DNA from: a virus | Length of the DNA: 38,074 nucleotides | Direction: 5' to 3' (one strand) | IMG/VR virus record: IMGVR_UViG_3300030739_000024 | Location: 1-38,074 of that record | In this document: piece by piece, positions 1-7,811 of the stretch | How the letters are laid out: each line of letters begins with the position of its first letter | Numbering within the stretch: the first letter of the stretch is position 1 | The notes under the pieces: model-generated | The model's database searches: none | The model's input: only the letters and a program-made list of their open reading frames with translations | What the model was told of the DNA's origin: nothing | Made by a program: the position numbers and the translations under genes

Positions 1-224
1 AACAGCCGAGCCACGCCAAGGATCAGGCCGAAGCCGTGAAGGCCGCGCACGTCTTCATCGACATGTTGGCCGACAAGCCGGAGCAGGTCATCCAGGTCAG
101 CATGCACGGCGCGCTGGGCTGGGAGTGGTCCAAGGAAGATCCGCACGGGCTCGACCGCAGCACGGCATTCAGCTCGGCGAGCTTCGGTATCAGCGCCTAT
201 CACACCGCGCGCAAGGCAGCCTGA
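1..224 (+). CDS. Partial gene, unknown function (5' end outside window)
   Basis: The reading frame is open from base 3 to the TGA at 222-224, so the gene very probably starts before the window. A GTG at 36 is in frame but has no convincing ribosome binding site. The visible part is about 73 residues, with no membrane segment and a central aromatic stretch (GALGWEWSKED). I do not recognise a family. It lies two genes upstream of the large terminase, where a small terminase subunit is often found, but no helix-turn-helix is evident, so that role is not claimed. The next gene begins 4 bases after its stop, which indicates co-transcription. Confidence 0.6.
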   Translation, partial: QPSHAKDQAEAVKAAHVFIDMLADKPEQVIQVSMHGALGWEWSKEDPHGLDRSTAFSSASFGISAYHTARKAA

Positions 225-228
225 CACC

Positions 229-465
229 GTGACCATCCGCACGCTCGACCACAGCCCCGACAGCCCGTACAACTTGTTGGCGTTGTGGATGGTCCGCCAG
301 GGCGTCGCCGAGCTGACGCTCACGCCCGAGGATGTCGATGCGCTCGAGCAGGTCATGGCCGATGGCTCGATGACGTTCTGCGCGATGTACACCCCAGAAG
401 GCAACGTATCGGTGAGATTCATGAACAGCGAAGACGTCCCACCCGAAGACGCCCAGATCCAATGA
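229..465 (+). CDS. Small hypothetical protein upstream of terminase
   Basis: This is a 78-residue acidic protein starting at GTG 229, four bases after the preceding stop. Its last codons overlap the terminase start: the ATG at 462 and the stop TGA at 463-465 share bases, an ATGA arrangement typical of translational coupling. No domain is recognised. The middle is rich in acidic residues (TPEDVDALEQVMADG) and the rest looks like a short alpha/beta fold. Its position suggests a packaging accessory protein, possibly related to a small terminase subunit, but nothing in the sequence proves this. Confidence 0.6.
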   Translation: MTIRTLDHSPDSPYNLLALWMVRQGVAELTLTPEDVDALEQVMADGSMTFCAMYTPEGNVSVRFMNSEDVPPEDAQIQ

Positions 466-1895
466 CTACCATCCAGTACACGCCCCCGCCAACGGTCAAG
501 GCGTTTATCAAGCACTATCGCCCCGGCGAGCTGTTCATCGATTGGATCGTCGGGCCGGTCGGTTCGGGCAAGACGACAGGCATCTTTTTCAAGCTCGCCT
601 ATATGGCGCAGCTGCAGAAACCCAGTCCGATCGATGGCATCCGGCGCAGCCGCTGCGTGATCGTGCGTAGTACGGCGCCGCAGCTCGCTGACACCACGAT
701 CAAGTCGTTTAACTACTGGTTCAAGGATGGGCAGGCGGGCAAGTGGGGCGCAACGGCCAAGAACTTCTTGCTGCGCTACGGCGATGTCGAGTGCGAGGTG
801 ATGTTCCGCCCGCTCGACACGCCCGACGACGTGGACCGCGTCCTGTCGCTCGAGGTCACGTTCGCCATCATCGACGAGTTCGTACAGATCCCGCGCGAAA
901 TTGTTGAAGCGCTCTCCGCGCGCTGCGGTCGGTACCCACCCGAGATCGAGGGCGGCGCGACCAACTGGGGCATGTGGGGAGCCTCGAACCCTGGCCAGGA
1001 GTCGGACTGGTGGTACCCGATGCTCGAGGACCAGACGCTGCTCGAGGCCGGGAGCGAGCCTGAGAACTGGGAGTATTTCAAGCAGCCCAGTGGCTATAGC
1101 GAGCTGGCCGAGAATCTGGCCAACCTGCCGGGTAAGAAGGACTATTACACGGCCTTGGCCAAGGGCAAGACGGCGCACTGGATCAAGCAGTTTATCGAGG
1201 TCGAGTGGGGTTACTCGATGTCGGGCAAGCCGGTGTTCCCGATGTTCAACCGCGACATGCACGTGGCCAAGCAGACGATCCGCCCCAACCCCGGCTACCA
1301 GCTGGTGATCGGCTACGACCCTGGCCTGAGTGGCTCAGGCGTGATCCTGGGGCAGTACGACGATTCGATCGGGCAGCTGCGCATCCTTGATGAATTCGCG
1401 CTCGAGGACTACGCGACCGACCGCATGATCGATGAGAAGCTCAAGCCGCTGCTGCGGCGCAAGTACGCGGGCTTCGAGGTGATGGTGACGGCCGACCCGG
1501 CGAGTTCGAATGGCGACCAAGCCAAGCAGGGCCAGTCGGTGATGCGCGAACTGCGTAAGCACTTCACGGTCGCCCCCGACACGAACAACAAGATCGAGTC
1601 GCGCTTGGCGCCCGCACAGTATTACATGATGCGGCTGGTGAGCGCGGGCCCGGCGCTGCTGATCGACCCGAGCTGTGTCAAGCTCATCCGGGCGCTGGTC
1701 AGCGGCTATAAATATACGGTCTTGAAGGGCGAGCAACGCCGCGAGACCCCGGACAAAAACGGCCATTCGCACATCGCCGACGCGTTCACGTACCTGTGCC
1801 GCTACGTGCGCAAAGGGGAAGAACTGGCGGGGCGGCGCGTCGAGAAGCCGATGCCGCGGCAACGAAGTTACCCGAATAGCTACAACATGCGATAG
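462..1895 (+). CDS. terL: Terminase large subunit (packaging ATPase and nuclease)
   Basis: This 477-residue protein is the DNA-packaging motor that translocates the genome into the procapsid and cuts the concatemer. The N-terminal ATPase has a Walker A motif GPVGSGKT at residues 31-38 and a Walker B with catalytic acid, TFAIIDE, at about 133-139. The C-terminal RNase H-like nuclease shows three acidic positions: Asp286 (IGYDPG), Asp345 (TADPAS) and Asp440 (HSHIADAF). The length is normal for the family. The frame is open upstream to 285, but ATG 462 overlaps the stop of the preceding gene and yields the expected N-terminus, so it is preferred. The portal gene follows directly, the usual order in tailed phages. 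Confidence 0.95.
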   Translation: MTTIQYTPPPTVKAFIKHYRPGELFIDWIVGPVGSGKTTGIFFKLAYMAQLQKPSPIDGIRRSRCVIVRSTAPQLADTTIKSFNYWFKDGQAGKWGATAKNFLLRYGDVECEVMFRPLDTPDDVDRVLSLEVTFAIIDEFVQIPREIVEALSARCGRYPPEIEGGATNWGMWGASNPGQESDWWYPMLEDQTLLEAGSEPENWEYFKQPSGYSELAENLANLPGKKDYYTALAKGKTAHWIKQFIEVEWGYSMSGKPVFPMFNRDMHVAKQTIRPNPGYQLVIGYDPGLSGSGVILGQYDDSIGQLRILDEFALEDYATDRMIDEKLKPLLRRKYAGFEVMVTADPASSNGDQAKQGQSVMRELRKHFTVAPDTNNKIESRLAPAQYYMMRLVSAGPALLIDPSCVKLIRALVSGYKYTVLKGEQRRETPDKNGHSHIADAFTYLCRYVRKGEELAGRRVEKPMPRQRSYPNSYNMR

Positions 1896-1948
1896 ACTTG
1901 GCCGCACCGTTCTCTAGCACACTTAGCGCCCGAATAGGCGAGGATCTT

Positions 1949-4234
1949 ATGGCCGCCGCGAATCCCAGCACCCCGCTACCCACGGCGACCCAGCCCGATG
2001 CGACCTCGACACTGCAGGCCGGTACGGTCAAGATCGACCCGGCGGGCATCGCACGGCTGGGCGCCGCGCTCGCCGGGCGCTTCAAGCAGTACGAGATGGA
2101 TCGGCGCCCCGCGGAATTGGTCTGGGAACGTAACGCGCGCCAGTATCTGGGCATTTACGACCCGGATATCGAGCGCAACATGGACACCAACCGCTCGCGT
2201 GCATACCCGAAAATCACCCGCGTGAAGTGTGTCTCGATGCTCTCGCGGCTGATGAACCTGTTGTTCCAGGCCGACGACAAGAACTGGAGCGTGAGCCCCA
2301 GCGCGGTACCGGACCTGGACCAGGAGGACTTGCAGTCGGTGCTAGACGCGCTGATGCCGCCGCCGGCGCCTGACCTCGCAGCCCCCAGCGCGTTGCCGCC
2401 GGCACCCCCGACGCCACCGAGCGACGCGCAGATCGAGCAGGCGATCCGCGACTTTGCGAAAAAGCGCGCCGATCGCATGGAACTCGAGATCGAAGACCAG
2501 CTGCAGGAGCTGGGCGGCAACCGCATGACCGACTACGTGGCGTTGTGCCGCAAGGTGTTGTCAAGTGGCATCCAGTACGGTGCGGGCATCCTCAAGGGGC
2601 CGTTCGTCGAGGAACAGACGCAGCGGCGCTGGGAGCCGGATGCGACTGGGCGCCTGCAGGCGGTACCCTACACCGCCTATCGGCCGCGCTTCGAATTCTG
2701 TCCGTTGTGGAACTATTACCCGGACATGTCGGCGCGCGCCTTGCACCAGATGGAAGGTCAGTACGAGCGCATCGTCATGACGCGCCACCAGGTGATCATG
2801 CTCAAGCAGCGCCCCGACTTCATCAAAGACCAGATCGACAAGTTTTTGCGCCAGTCGCCCACGGGCAACTATGTGCGCCGCGCCTACGAGACGCAACTAT
2901 TGGGCGATGGTCCACAGCTCAATGTCACGCACCAGGAGCGCAACAAGTTCGAAGCCTACGTGTGGCAGGGGTACGTGAGCGGGCAGGACCTGCTGCTCGC
3001 CGGCGCGAATGTTCCTGACAACAAGTTGGAAGAAGACGTCCGCGCCCAAGTGTGGCTTTTAGGCGACACGGTCATCAAGGCGCAGCTCGACCCCTGGTCG
3101 ACCCTGGAGACCGATGGCGAGATGCCGTTTTACCACCACTTCATTTTTGAGGAAAACGAGACCTTCCTGCTCGGTAACGGCCTGCCCAACATCGTGCGCG
3201 ACAGCCAATTGGGCATTTGCGCCTCGGTGCGTATGATGCTCGACAACGGTAGCGTGCAGCGTAATATCGAAATCAACACCGACTTGTTAGCGGCTGAGCA
3301 GGACTTGACCGCGATCACCCCGGACAAGATCTGGCTGCGTGACGATAAGGATGGCACCACGGCGGGCATGCCCGCGATCCGGGTGATCGACTTCCCCTCG
3401 CGCATCGCTGAATTTTCACAGTTGGCCAAGCTGTTTGGCGAGTTCGCCGACCAGGAGACCTTCGTGAACGCGGCCACCGGCGGTGACATGCAGAAGGGAC
3501 CAAGCGAGCCGTACCGTACCGCGACCGGGGCTTCGATGCTGCGCGGCGATGCAGCGCTGCCGTTCAAAGACGTGGTGCGCAACTTCGACGCGTTCACGAT
3601 CTCGGTGATCGGTGCGATCCTGGTGTTCAACCGGAATTTCAACAAAGACCCGAACATCAAGGGTGACTTCACGCCGGTCGCGCGGGGCGCCACGTCCCTG
3701 ATCGCCAAGGAAGTGCTGGGCTCGCAGCTCGACCAGTTCGCCCAGACCTTGAGCGAAGAAGAAAAGCGCTACCTCAAGCCGCGCGAGCTGATCCGTGCTC
3801 GCGCCCGGGTCCGTGACCTGATCGTCGAAGACATCGTGATGAACGATGCCGAGTGCGATGCTGCCGACCAGCGGGCCCAGCAGCAGCAGGCCCAGCAGCA
3901 GGAGCAGCAGACCGAGATGATCACCGCGCAGATCCGCGAAACGCTCTCGGCGGCGCTCAAGAACATCACCCAGGCCGGGAAGAACACGGCCGCGGCCGAG
4001 GCCGACAGTGCCAACGTCATCCTGGGTGCCCTGCAGCAAGGTGTCAGCCCCGACGCCGTAACCCCCCCAGGAGCCGTCAATGCAGCAACCGCAAACAATC
4101 AAAGCCCAGGAGCTGGCGCTGCTCCAGCAGATCCAGGAGCGCCGGCAGGAGCCGGGCTTCCGGCAGCTCCGGGAGTTGCTGGCCCTGCGCCTGGACCAAC
4201 AGGATTTACTGCTGCGGCGCTGCCAGCCGCCTGA
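1949..4234 (+). CDS. Portal protein (large podoviral type)
   Basis: This 761-residue protein lies between the terminase and scaffold/capsid genes, where the portal (head-tail connector ring and packaging port) is expected. The length fits the large portals of podoviruses such as the N4-like group, which run to about 760 residues. Regions include an N-terminal RSRAYPKITRVK stretch, a Pro-rich insert at about 145-170, and a C-terminal helical part with a Gln-rich run (QQQQAQQQEQQ) followed by a low-complexity Ala/Pro/Gly tail. TTG 1898 is in frame, but ATG 1949 has an AGGA four bases upstream and is preferred. The last 155 bases overlap the next gene in another frame. The assignment rests on position, size and general character. 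Confidence 0.85.
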   Translation: MAAANPSTPLPTATQPDATSTLQAGTVKIDPAGIARLGAALAGRFKQYEMDRRPAELVWERNARQYLGIYDPDIERNMDTNRSRAYPKITRVKCVSMLSRLMNLLFQADDKNWSVSPSAVPDLDQEDLQSVLDALMPPPAPDLAAPSALPPAPPTPPSDAQIEQAIRDFAKKRADRMELEIEDQLQELGGNRMTDYVALCRKVLSSGIQYGAGILKGPFVEEQTQRRWEPDATGRLQAVPYTAYRPRFEFCPLWNYYPDMSARALHQMEGQYERIVMTRHQVIMLKQRPDFIKDQIDKFLRQSPTGNYVRRAYETQLLGDGPQLNVTHQERNKFEAYVWQGYVSGQDLLLAGANVPDNKLEEDVRAQVWLLGDTVIKAQLDPWSTLETDGEMPFYHHFIFEENETFLLGNGLPNIVRDSQLGICASVRMMLDNGSVQRNIEINTDLLAAEQDLTAITPDKIWLRDDKDGTTAGMPAIRVIDFPSRIAEFSQLAKLFGEFADQETFVNAATGGDMQKGPSEPYRTATGASMLRGDAALPFKDVVRNFDAFTISVIGAILVFNRNFNKDPNIKGDFTPVARGATSLIAKEVLGSQLDQFAQTLSEEEKRYLKPRELIRARARVRDLIVEDIVMNDAECDAADQRAQQQQAQQQEQQTEMITAQIRETLSAALKNITQAGKNTAAAEADSANVILGALQQGVSPDAVTPPGAVNAATANNQSPGAGAAPADPGAPAGAGLPAAPGVAGPAPGPTGFTAAALPAA

Positions 4235-4301
4235 ATTCCCGGCGCACCAAGCACGCGCCGTGGTGTACGCCAACTTGTTGTTAGAAATCTTTGGCGCTTG
4301 A
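4080..4301 (+). CDS. Small protein overlapping the portal 3' end
   Basis: This 73-residue protein, helical and rich in Gln, Leu and Arg, starts inside the portal gene in another frame. A perfect AGGAG at 4069-4073 sits six bases before its ATG, which strongly supports real translation. The first 155 bases are dual-coding, and the portal reading of that stretch is only a low-complexity Ala/Pro/Gly tail, as if it were free to adapt to the overlapping gene. No family is recognised. The position between portal and scaffold suggests a head assembly accessory protein, but that is inference. Confidence 0.75.
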   Translation: MQQPQTIKAQELALLQQIQERRQEPGFRQLRELLALRLDQQDLLLRRCQPPEFPAHQARAVVYANLLLEIFGA

Positions 4302-4332
4302 CATAACCCCCCACTGAGGATAGAAAGCCATC

Positions 4333-5280
4333 ATGGAACCTGACGAAATCACCCCCGCAGCAGTTGAGGCCCCGGTCGTAGCACCGGTCGTACCCGTTGC
4401 GGTCACGCCGGTGTCCGATGCGGATGCATTTTCCGCGGCATTTGATGAACTGAGCGCGCCGGTCAAGCCGGCTGAGGCTACCGTCAAGCCGGCGGATGCG
4501 CCCGAAGCCAAGGTCGCGGCGGCCGAAGTTGCCGCCGTTGCCCCGGTCGCCCCGGTTGAAGCTAAGCCCGTCGTGGCTGAGCCGACCCTGGAAGAACAGC
4601 TGGCGGCCCTGCGCGCCGAGAATGAGACGCTCAAGAAAACACCGCCGGTGGCCGCTCCCCCCACTGAGGTCAAGCCTGCGCCCGCGGCTGTCGAAGCAAA
4701 GCCGATCTACACGGCTGAGCAGCAGAAAGAGATCGACACCTATCTGGCCACATGGCCCGATATCGCCAAGGGCGAGGCGCTGGTGCGCGGCGGGGAATAC
4801 GCCCAGGTAGTGAACCACATCTTCGCCTCGCTCAAGCCCGTCTTCGATGAGGTCGCACAGCTGCGCGAGATGGTCGGCAGTCAGTCGGAGCGCACCCATT
4901 TCGGTGATATCGTTGAGCTGGTGCCTGACTACATCGAGCTGCGCAAGCCGCTACTCGATTGGATCGATAAGCAAAGCCCGGTCGCCAAGTCTGTCTACGA
5001 ACAGATTGGGGAGAAGGGTACGCCGACCGAGATTGCCGATATGATCGGGCAATTCAAGGCTGCGACGAAGTGGGTCAGCACCAAAGCTCCCGCACCGGCG
5101 ACGCCCACCGCACCTGCCGCACCGGTCGTACCCGCAGCCAAGACCCTGGCGCTGCCGGCTGCCGTAGTAGCCGCAGCAGCCGCGCTCAAGCCCGTAGCGG
5201 TTAGCCGCACCGAGCCTGCTGCCAGTGCCGACCCCGATGATTTCGCTGGCGCTTTTGCCGAATTTGCCAAAGTAGGATAA
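4333..5280 (+). CDS. Scaffold-like head assembly protein
   Basis: This 315-residue protein lies immediately upstream of the capsid gene region. It has a low-complexity Ala/Pro/Val/Lys/Glu N-terminus (about 1-90), a short coiled-coil stretch (LEEQLAALRAENETLKK) near residues 92-109, a folded middle from about 130 to 245, and a second Ala/Pro-rich segment ending in an acidic/aromatic C-terminus (DPDDFAGAFAEFAKVG). A similar DADAFSAAFDEL motif lies near the N-terminus. Such a composition, with disordered arms, helices and a short terminal motif, is typical of scaffolding proteins that bind the inner capsid face and leave after assembly. The function is inferred from location and composition. Confidence 0.7.
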   Translation: MEPDEITPAAVEAPVVAPVVPVAVTPVSDADAFSAAFDELSAPVKPAEATVKPADAPEAKVAAAEVAAVAPVAPVEAKPVVAEPTLEEQLAALRAENETLKKTPPVAAPPTEVKPAPAAVEAKPIYTAEQQKEIDTYLATWPDIAKGEALVRGGEYAQVVNHIFASLKPVFDEVAQLREMVGSQSERTHFGDIVELVPDYIELRKPLLDWIDKQSPVAKSVYEQIGEKGTPTEIADMIGQFKAATKWVSTKAPAPATPTAPAAPVVPAAKTLALPAAVVAAAAALKPVAVSRTEPAASADPDDFAGAFAEFAKVG

Positions 5281-5295
5281 CCCTGGAGCTAGATC

Positions 5296-5505
5296 ATGAC
5301 TGCACCCGTTTCCGTAGGCGGTACCCAATCCGTCAACCTGCAGGAGAAGCAATTGTTGACCGCACTGGTCAATGACAATGCCAACCTGCGTGCAAGTATT
5401 GCAACCCTCATGGCAGCGCTTGTGGCCGCTACGACCGTCGCCAATATCAATACTGCAGCAACAGCTTTCACAGCAGGCTTGCCAGCAGCAACTATTACGA
5501 CGTAG
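5296..5505 (+). CDS. Small hypothetical protein between scaffold and capsid
   Basis: This 69-residue protein has a GGAG at about 5284-5287, eight bases before ATG 5296. It is rich in Ala and Thr, with a central helix (LQEKQLLTALVNDNANLRASIATLMAAL) that could form a coiled coil. The C-terminal AATAFTAGLPAATITT is small-residue rich. There is no signal peptide and no recognised family. It may be a minor head component. The 114 bases that follow, before the capsid gene, contain no open gene. They hold two copies of AAGTTGCAC (5515-5523 and 5570-5578) but no convincing promoter. Confidence 0.6.
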   Translation: MTAPVSVGGTQSVNLQEKQLLTALVNDNANLRASIATLMAALVAATTVANINTAATAFTAGLPAATITT

Positions 5506-5619
5506 TATGGCAACAAGTTGCACTGCACCGCTCCTATAAAAGCAGGGACGGCGGCACTGCGGAAAAAATAAGTTGCACGATAAATCCGCCGTACCCCTGT
5601 TTACTAAAGGAGCATTATC

Positions 5620-6657
5620 ATGGCAGCAACAACCGTCTATGGCGACATTAGCCCGCGGGTTGCCGCGTACGCGGTGTCCCAGCTTTTGAAGCGCGCGATC
5701 CCGTACATGGTGCTGGAGAAATTCGGCCAGACGTACCCGATCCCGAACAATGCCACGAAGGTCGCCAAGTTCCGGCGCTACTTCATCTCCGGCGCGACCG
5801 GCGGTGCAGGTGACGGCAACCCGACCGAGGCATTCAGCACGCCGCTCGCCGTCACGCCGCTGGTTGAAGGTGTGACGGCGACCGGTAAGAAGCTGGCGAA
5901 CATGGATTACACCGTCACGCTCGTGCAGTACGGCGACTTCATGACCATCACCGACGTCGTGCTCGACACGGCCGAAGATCAGGTTCTGCAGCAAGCCACC
6001 GAAGCGCTGGGTGAGTCCGCCGCACAGACCATTGAAACGATCCGCTACAACATCCTGAAAGCAGGCCTGAACGTGTTTTACGCTAACGGCACGCTGCGCA
6101 GCTCGGTGAATACCCCGATCAGCTTGGCGATGCAGCGTAAGGTCACGACCGCGCTCACGCGTCAGAATGCCAAGCGCCTCACGCAAGTGGTGAAATCCAC
6201 TCCCGACTTCCGCACGGAGCCGATCGAAGCCGCGTTTATCGGCTTGGTCTCGCCCGACATGGAGTCGGACATCCGCAACATGACCGGCTTCATCCCGACC
6301 AAGCAGTACGGTACCGTGACCCCCTGGGAAAACGAAATCGGCTCGGTCGAAACGGTGCGTTACCTGCAGTCGACGATCTTTGCCCCGTTCCCGGATGCCG
6401 GTGGCGCCATGGGCTTGATGCGCTCGACCTCGGGCGTCAACGCCGACGTGTACCCGGTCCTGTACCTGGGCCGCGACGCGTACGGCATCGTGCCGCTCAA
6501 GGGCAAGGACTCGCTGGTGCCGATGGTGGTGAATCCGAAGCCGGCGCCGGGCGACCCGCTCGGTCAACGTGGCACGATTGGCTGGAAGGCCATGACCACT
6601 GCGGTGATCTTGAACGACTGCTGGATGGCCCGCCTGGAGTGCGCCGCGACCGCTTAA
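5620..6657 (+). CDS. Major capsid protein, N4-gp56 family
   Basis: This 345-residue protein builds the icosahedral shell. The sequence has the features of the N4-gp56 capsid family: an N-terminal VLEKFGQTYPIPNNATKVAKF stretch where the wall begins, a central YTVTLVQYGDFMTITDVV segment, the AEDQVLQQATEALGESAAQTIETIRYNIL helix corresponding to the HK97-fold spine, and a C-terminal GTIGWKAMTTAVILNDCWMARLE segment. A strong AAAGGAG lies eight bases before the ATG, as expected for the most abundant virion protein. An intrinsic terminator follows 31 bases after the stop. Identification is by pattern recognition of the family and by gene order. Confidence 0.92.
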   Translation: MAATTVYGDISPRVAAYAVSQLLKRAIPYMVLEKFGQTYPIPNNATKVAKFRRYFISGATGGAGDGNPTEAFSTPLAVTPLVEGVTATGKKLANMDYTVTLVQYGDFMTITDVVLDTAEDQVLQQATEALGESAAQTIETIRYNILKAGLNVFYANGTLRSSVNTPISLAMQRKVTTALTRQNAKRLTQVVKSTPDFRTEPIEAAFIGLVSPDMESDIRNMTGFIPTKQYGTVTPWENEIGSVETVRYLQSTIFAPFPDAGGAMGLMRSTSGVNADVYPVLYLGRDAYGIVPLKGKDSLVPMVVNPKPAPGDPLGQRGTIGWKAMTTAVILNDCWMARLECAATA

Positions 6658-6688
6658 CCCGCGCCGTGAGCTGCACGATGTTGCCCTG

Positions 6689-6711
6689 AACCACCCTCCG
6701 GGGTGGTTTTT
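6689..6711 (+). terminator. Rho-independent terminator after the capsid gene
   Basis: A perfect 8-bp inverted repeat, AACCACCC at 6689-6696 and GGGTGGTT at 6701-6708, flanks a TCCG loop and runs into five T residues (6707-6711). It lies 31 bases after the capsid stop codon, with the next gene starting at 6740. It probably lets only part of the transcripts continue into downstream virion genes. Confidence 0.88.
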
Positions 6712-6739
6712 AGCAGAAAACCAAATTAGGAGTTTCATC

Positions 6740-7066
6740 ATGGCCTTGACCATTTCCCAAACGACCAATGCCGACAGCGTCGTCAACCGGCAGATCCAGC
6801 TTATCGCGTCGGATGCGACGGCGGCGGCTGCGGTCGTATTCAGCTTCGGCTTTCGCCCGCGCAAGATCACGCTGTTCAACTTGACCGCGCTCACCGAAGA
6901 CGTCGCCTACGACGGCACGGCGGCGGGCTCGACGATCCATTCGGTCGCAGCCGGCACCATCACCGCGGGTGCAGGGCTGATCACCTTCAACAGTGATGGC
7001 ACCGTGACGATCGCGGCAGCGGCCCTGCCGGCCAGTTCGTCTTTCGTGCTCGAAGCGATCGGCTAA
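6740..7066 (+). CDS. Small virion-type protein, possibly decoration protein
   Basis: This 108-residue protein is expressed from a strong site, TTAGGAG seven bases before ATG 6740. It is predicted to be all beta, rich in Ala, Thr and Gly (SVAAGTITAGAGLITFNSDGTVTIAA), with no charged coiled coil and no membrane segment. It is the only gene between two intrinsic terminators and directly follows the capsid gene, which fits a capsid decoration or cement protein. This role is inferred from context. A head-fibre or other minor structural role is equally possible. Confidence 0.7.
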   Translation: MALTISQTTNADSVVNRQIQLIASDATAAAAVVFSFGFRPRKITLFNLTALTEDVAYDGTAAGSTIHSVAAGTITAGAGLITFNSDGTVTIAAAALPASSSFVLEAIG

Positions 7067-7079
7067 GCCACACTCGACG

Positions 7080-7109
7080 AGCCCCAGGTGCTCACGCGCC
7101 TGGGCTTTT
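7080..7109 (+). terminator. Second intrinsic terminator
   Basis: Arms AGCCCCAGG (7080-7088, one bulged C) and CCTGGGCT (7099-7106) can pair around a 10-base loop, followed by TTTT at 7106-7109. It lies 13 bases after the stop of the preceding 108-residue gene and just upstream of the AGGAG of the next gene. Confidence 0.8.
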
Positions 7110-7126
7110 CACTTACAGGAGTGGCC

Positions 7127-7384
7127 ATGATGGGCGGCGATTGCGTAGCGCGTATCGAGAAATTGGAAAACGGCTACACGGTCGAGATCCTGGACCCCAA
7201 GATCCAGGAAGCGAACGCCAAGCCGAAGTCCACCTATGAGAGCCCGTGGAAAAGTTACGCTTTCACCACGGCCGAGGAAGTGAAGAACTTCGTCGGTGAG
7301 CATCTCGACAAACTCAAACCCCCGCCCGATGCTGACGCTGAGTACGGGCAGGCTTTCAACGAAGCAGCAGCATCGGATGACTAA
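7127..7384 (+). CDS. Hypothetical protein, 85 residues
   Basis: The start ATG 7127 has AGGAG (7117-7121) five bases upstream; a second ATG follows directly at 7130. A GTG at 7088 is also in frame but falls inside the terminator hairpin. The protein is small, acidic-to-neutral and probably cytoplasmic, with a beta start (CVARIEKLENGYTVEILD) followed by a helix (TTAEEVKNFVGEHLDKLK). It resembles short conserved phage proteins of unknown function found near capsid genes, but no family is named. The 3' end overlaps the start of the next gene by 8 bases. Confidence 0.7.
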   Translation: MMGGDCVARIEKLENGYTVEILDPKIQEANAKPKSTYESPWKSYAFTTAEEVKNFVGEHLDKLKPPPDADAEYGQAFNEAAASDD

Positions 7385-7808
7385 GATCATGACCAAAGCT
7401 CAGACCCCCCCGGCACACCTCAACGAGCTGGGCGATAATCTTGACGCAGCAACCCAGGCCTTGGCAGGCGAAGACGAGCGCATCGAGCGTGTCGTCACGG
7501 TGCCCAAGGCACGCGCGGCGGCCAAGCCCAAGGAAGACGCCGAGGAACGCGTCACGATCATCTTGCAGGACAATAGCCAGATTCCGCCGAGCGGCCAGTT
7601 CATCGGCGTGAACGGTAAAGGCTACCTGATCCAGGCGGGTGTCGAAGTCAGCGTACCGGTCTCGGTGCTCGAGGTGCTCGACAACGCGATCGAGTCGCAT
7701 CCGGTCGTGGACCGTAACGACACCGTGCTCAGCTACCGCAACCGGCTGCGCTTCCCGTACAGCATCGTCAATATCCGCCGCCGTGCGGGCGCCCAGGCGG
7801 GGAGCTGA
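7377..7808 (+). CDS. Probable head-associated structural protein
   Basis: This 143-residue protein starts at ATG 7377, overlapping the previous stop; ATG 7389 is an alternative giving 139 residues. The frame is open further upstream, but no site supports an earlier start. The N-terminal 60 residues are charged and flexible. The rest, from ERVTIILQDNSQIPPSGQF onward, forms a compact domain with a VNGKGYLIQAGVEVSVPVSVLEVLDNAIE segment and a closing RNRLRFPYSIV. This pattern recurs in small conserved proteins next to capsid genes of podoviruses, as far as I recall. Its exact role is unknown. Confidence 0.7.
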   Translation: MTKIMTKAQTPPAHLNELGDNLDAATQALAGEDERIERVVTVPKARAAAKPKEDAEERVTIILQDNSQIPPSGQFIGVNGKGYLIQAGVEVSVPVSVLEVLDNAIESHPVVDRNDTVLSYRNRLRFPYSIVNIRRRAGAQAGS

Positions 7809-7811
7809 GCC

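Noticed and set aside
1898-1948. TTG start at 1898 for the portal gene
   Set aside because: TTG only three bases after the terminase stop with no ribosome site; ATG 1949 has AGGA upstream.
5506-5619. Promoter for the capsid gene
   Set aside because: TTGCAC and TATAAA are present but only 11 bases apart, too close for a sigma-70 promoter; the repeated AAGTTGCAC has no known meaning.
4951-6894. Long open frame (647 residues) antisense to the scaffold and capsid genes
   Set aside because: It is composed of Arg/Gly/His-rich text with no motif, lies opposite a well-identified capsid gene, and is a typical product of high GC and codon bias. Similar long frames opposite 13215-14714, 17871-19313 and 21276-22661 were rejected for the same reason.
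7088-7126. Upstream GTG start at 7088 for the 85-residue gene
   Set aside because: It lies inside a terminator hairpin with no ribosome site, whereas ATG 7127 follows a clear AGGAG.
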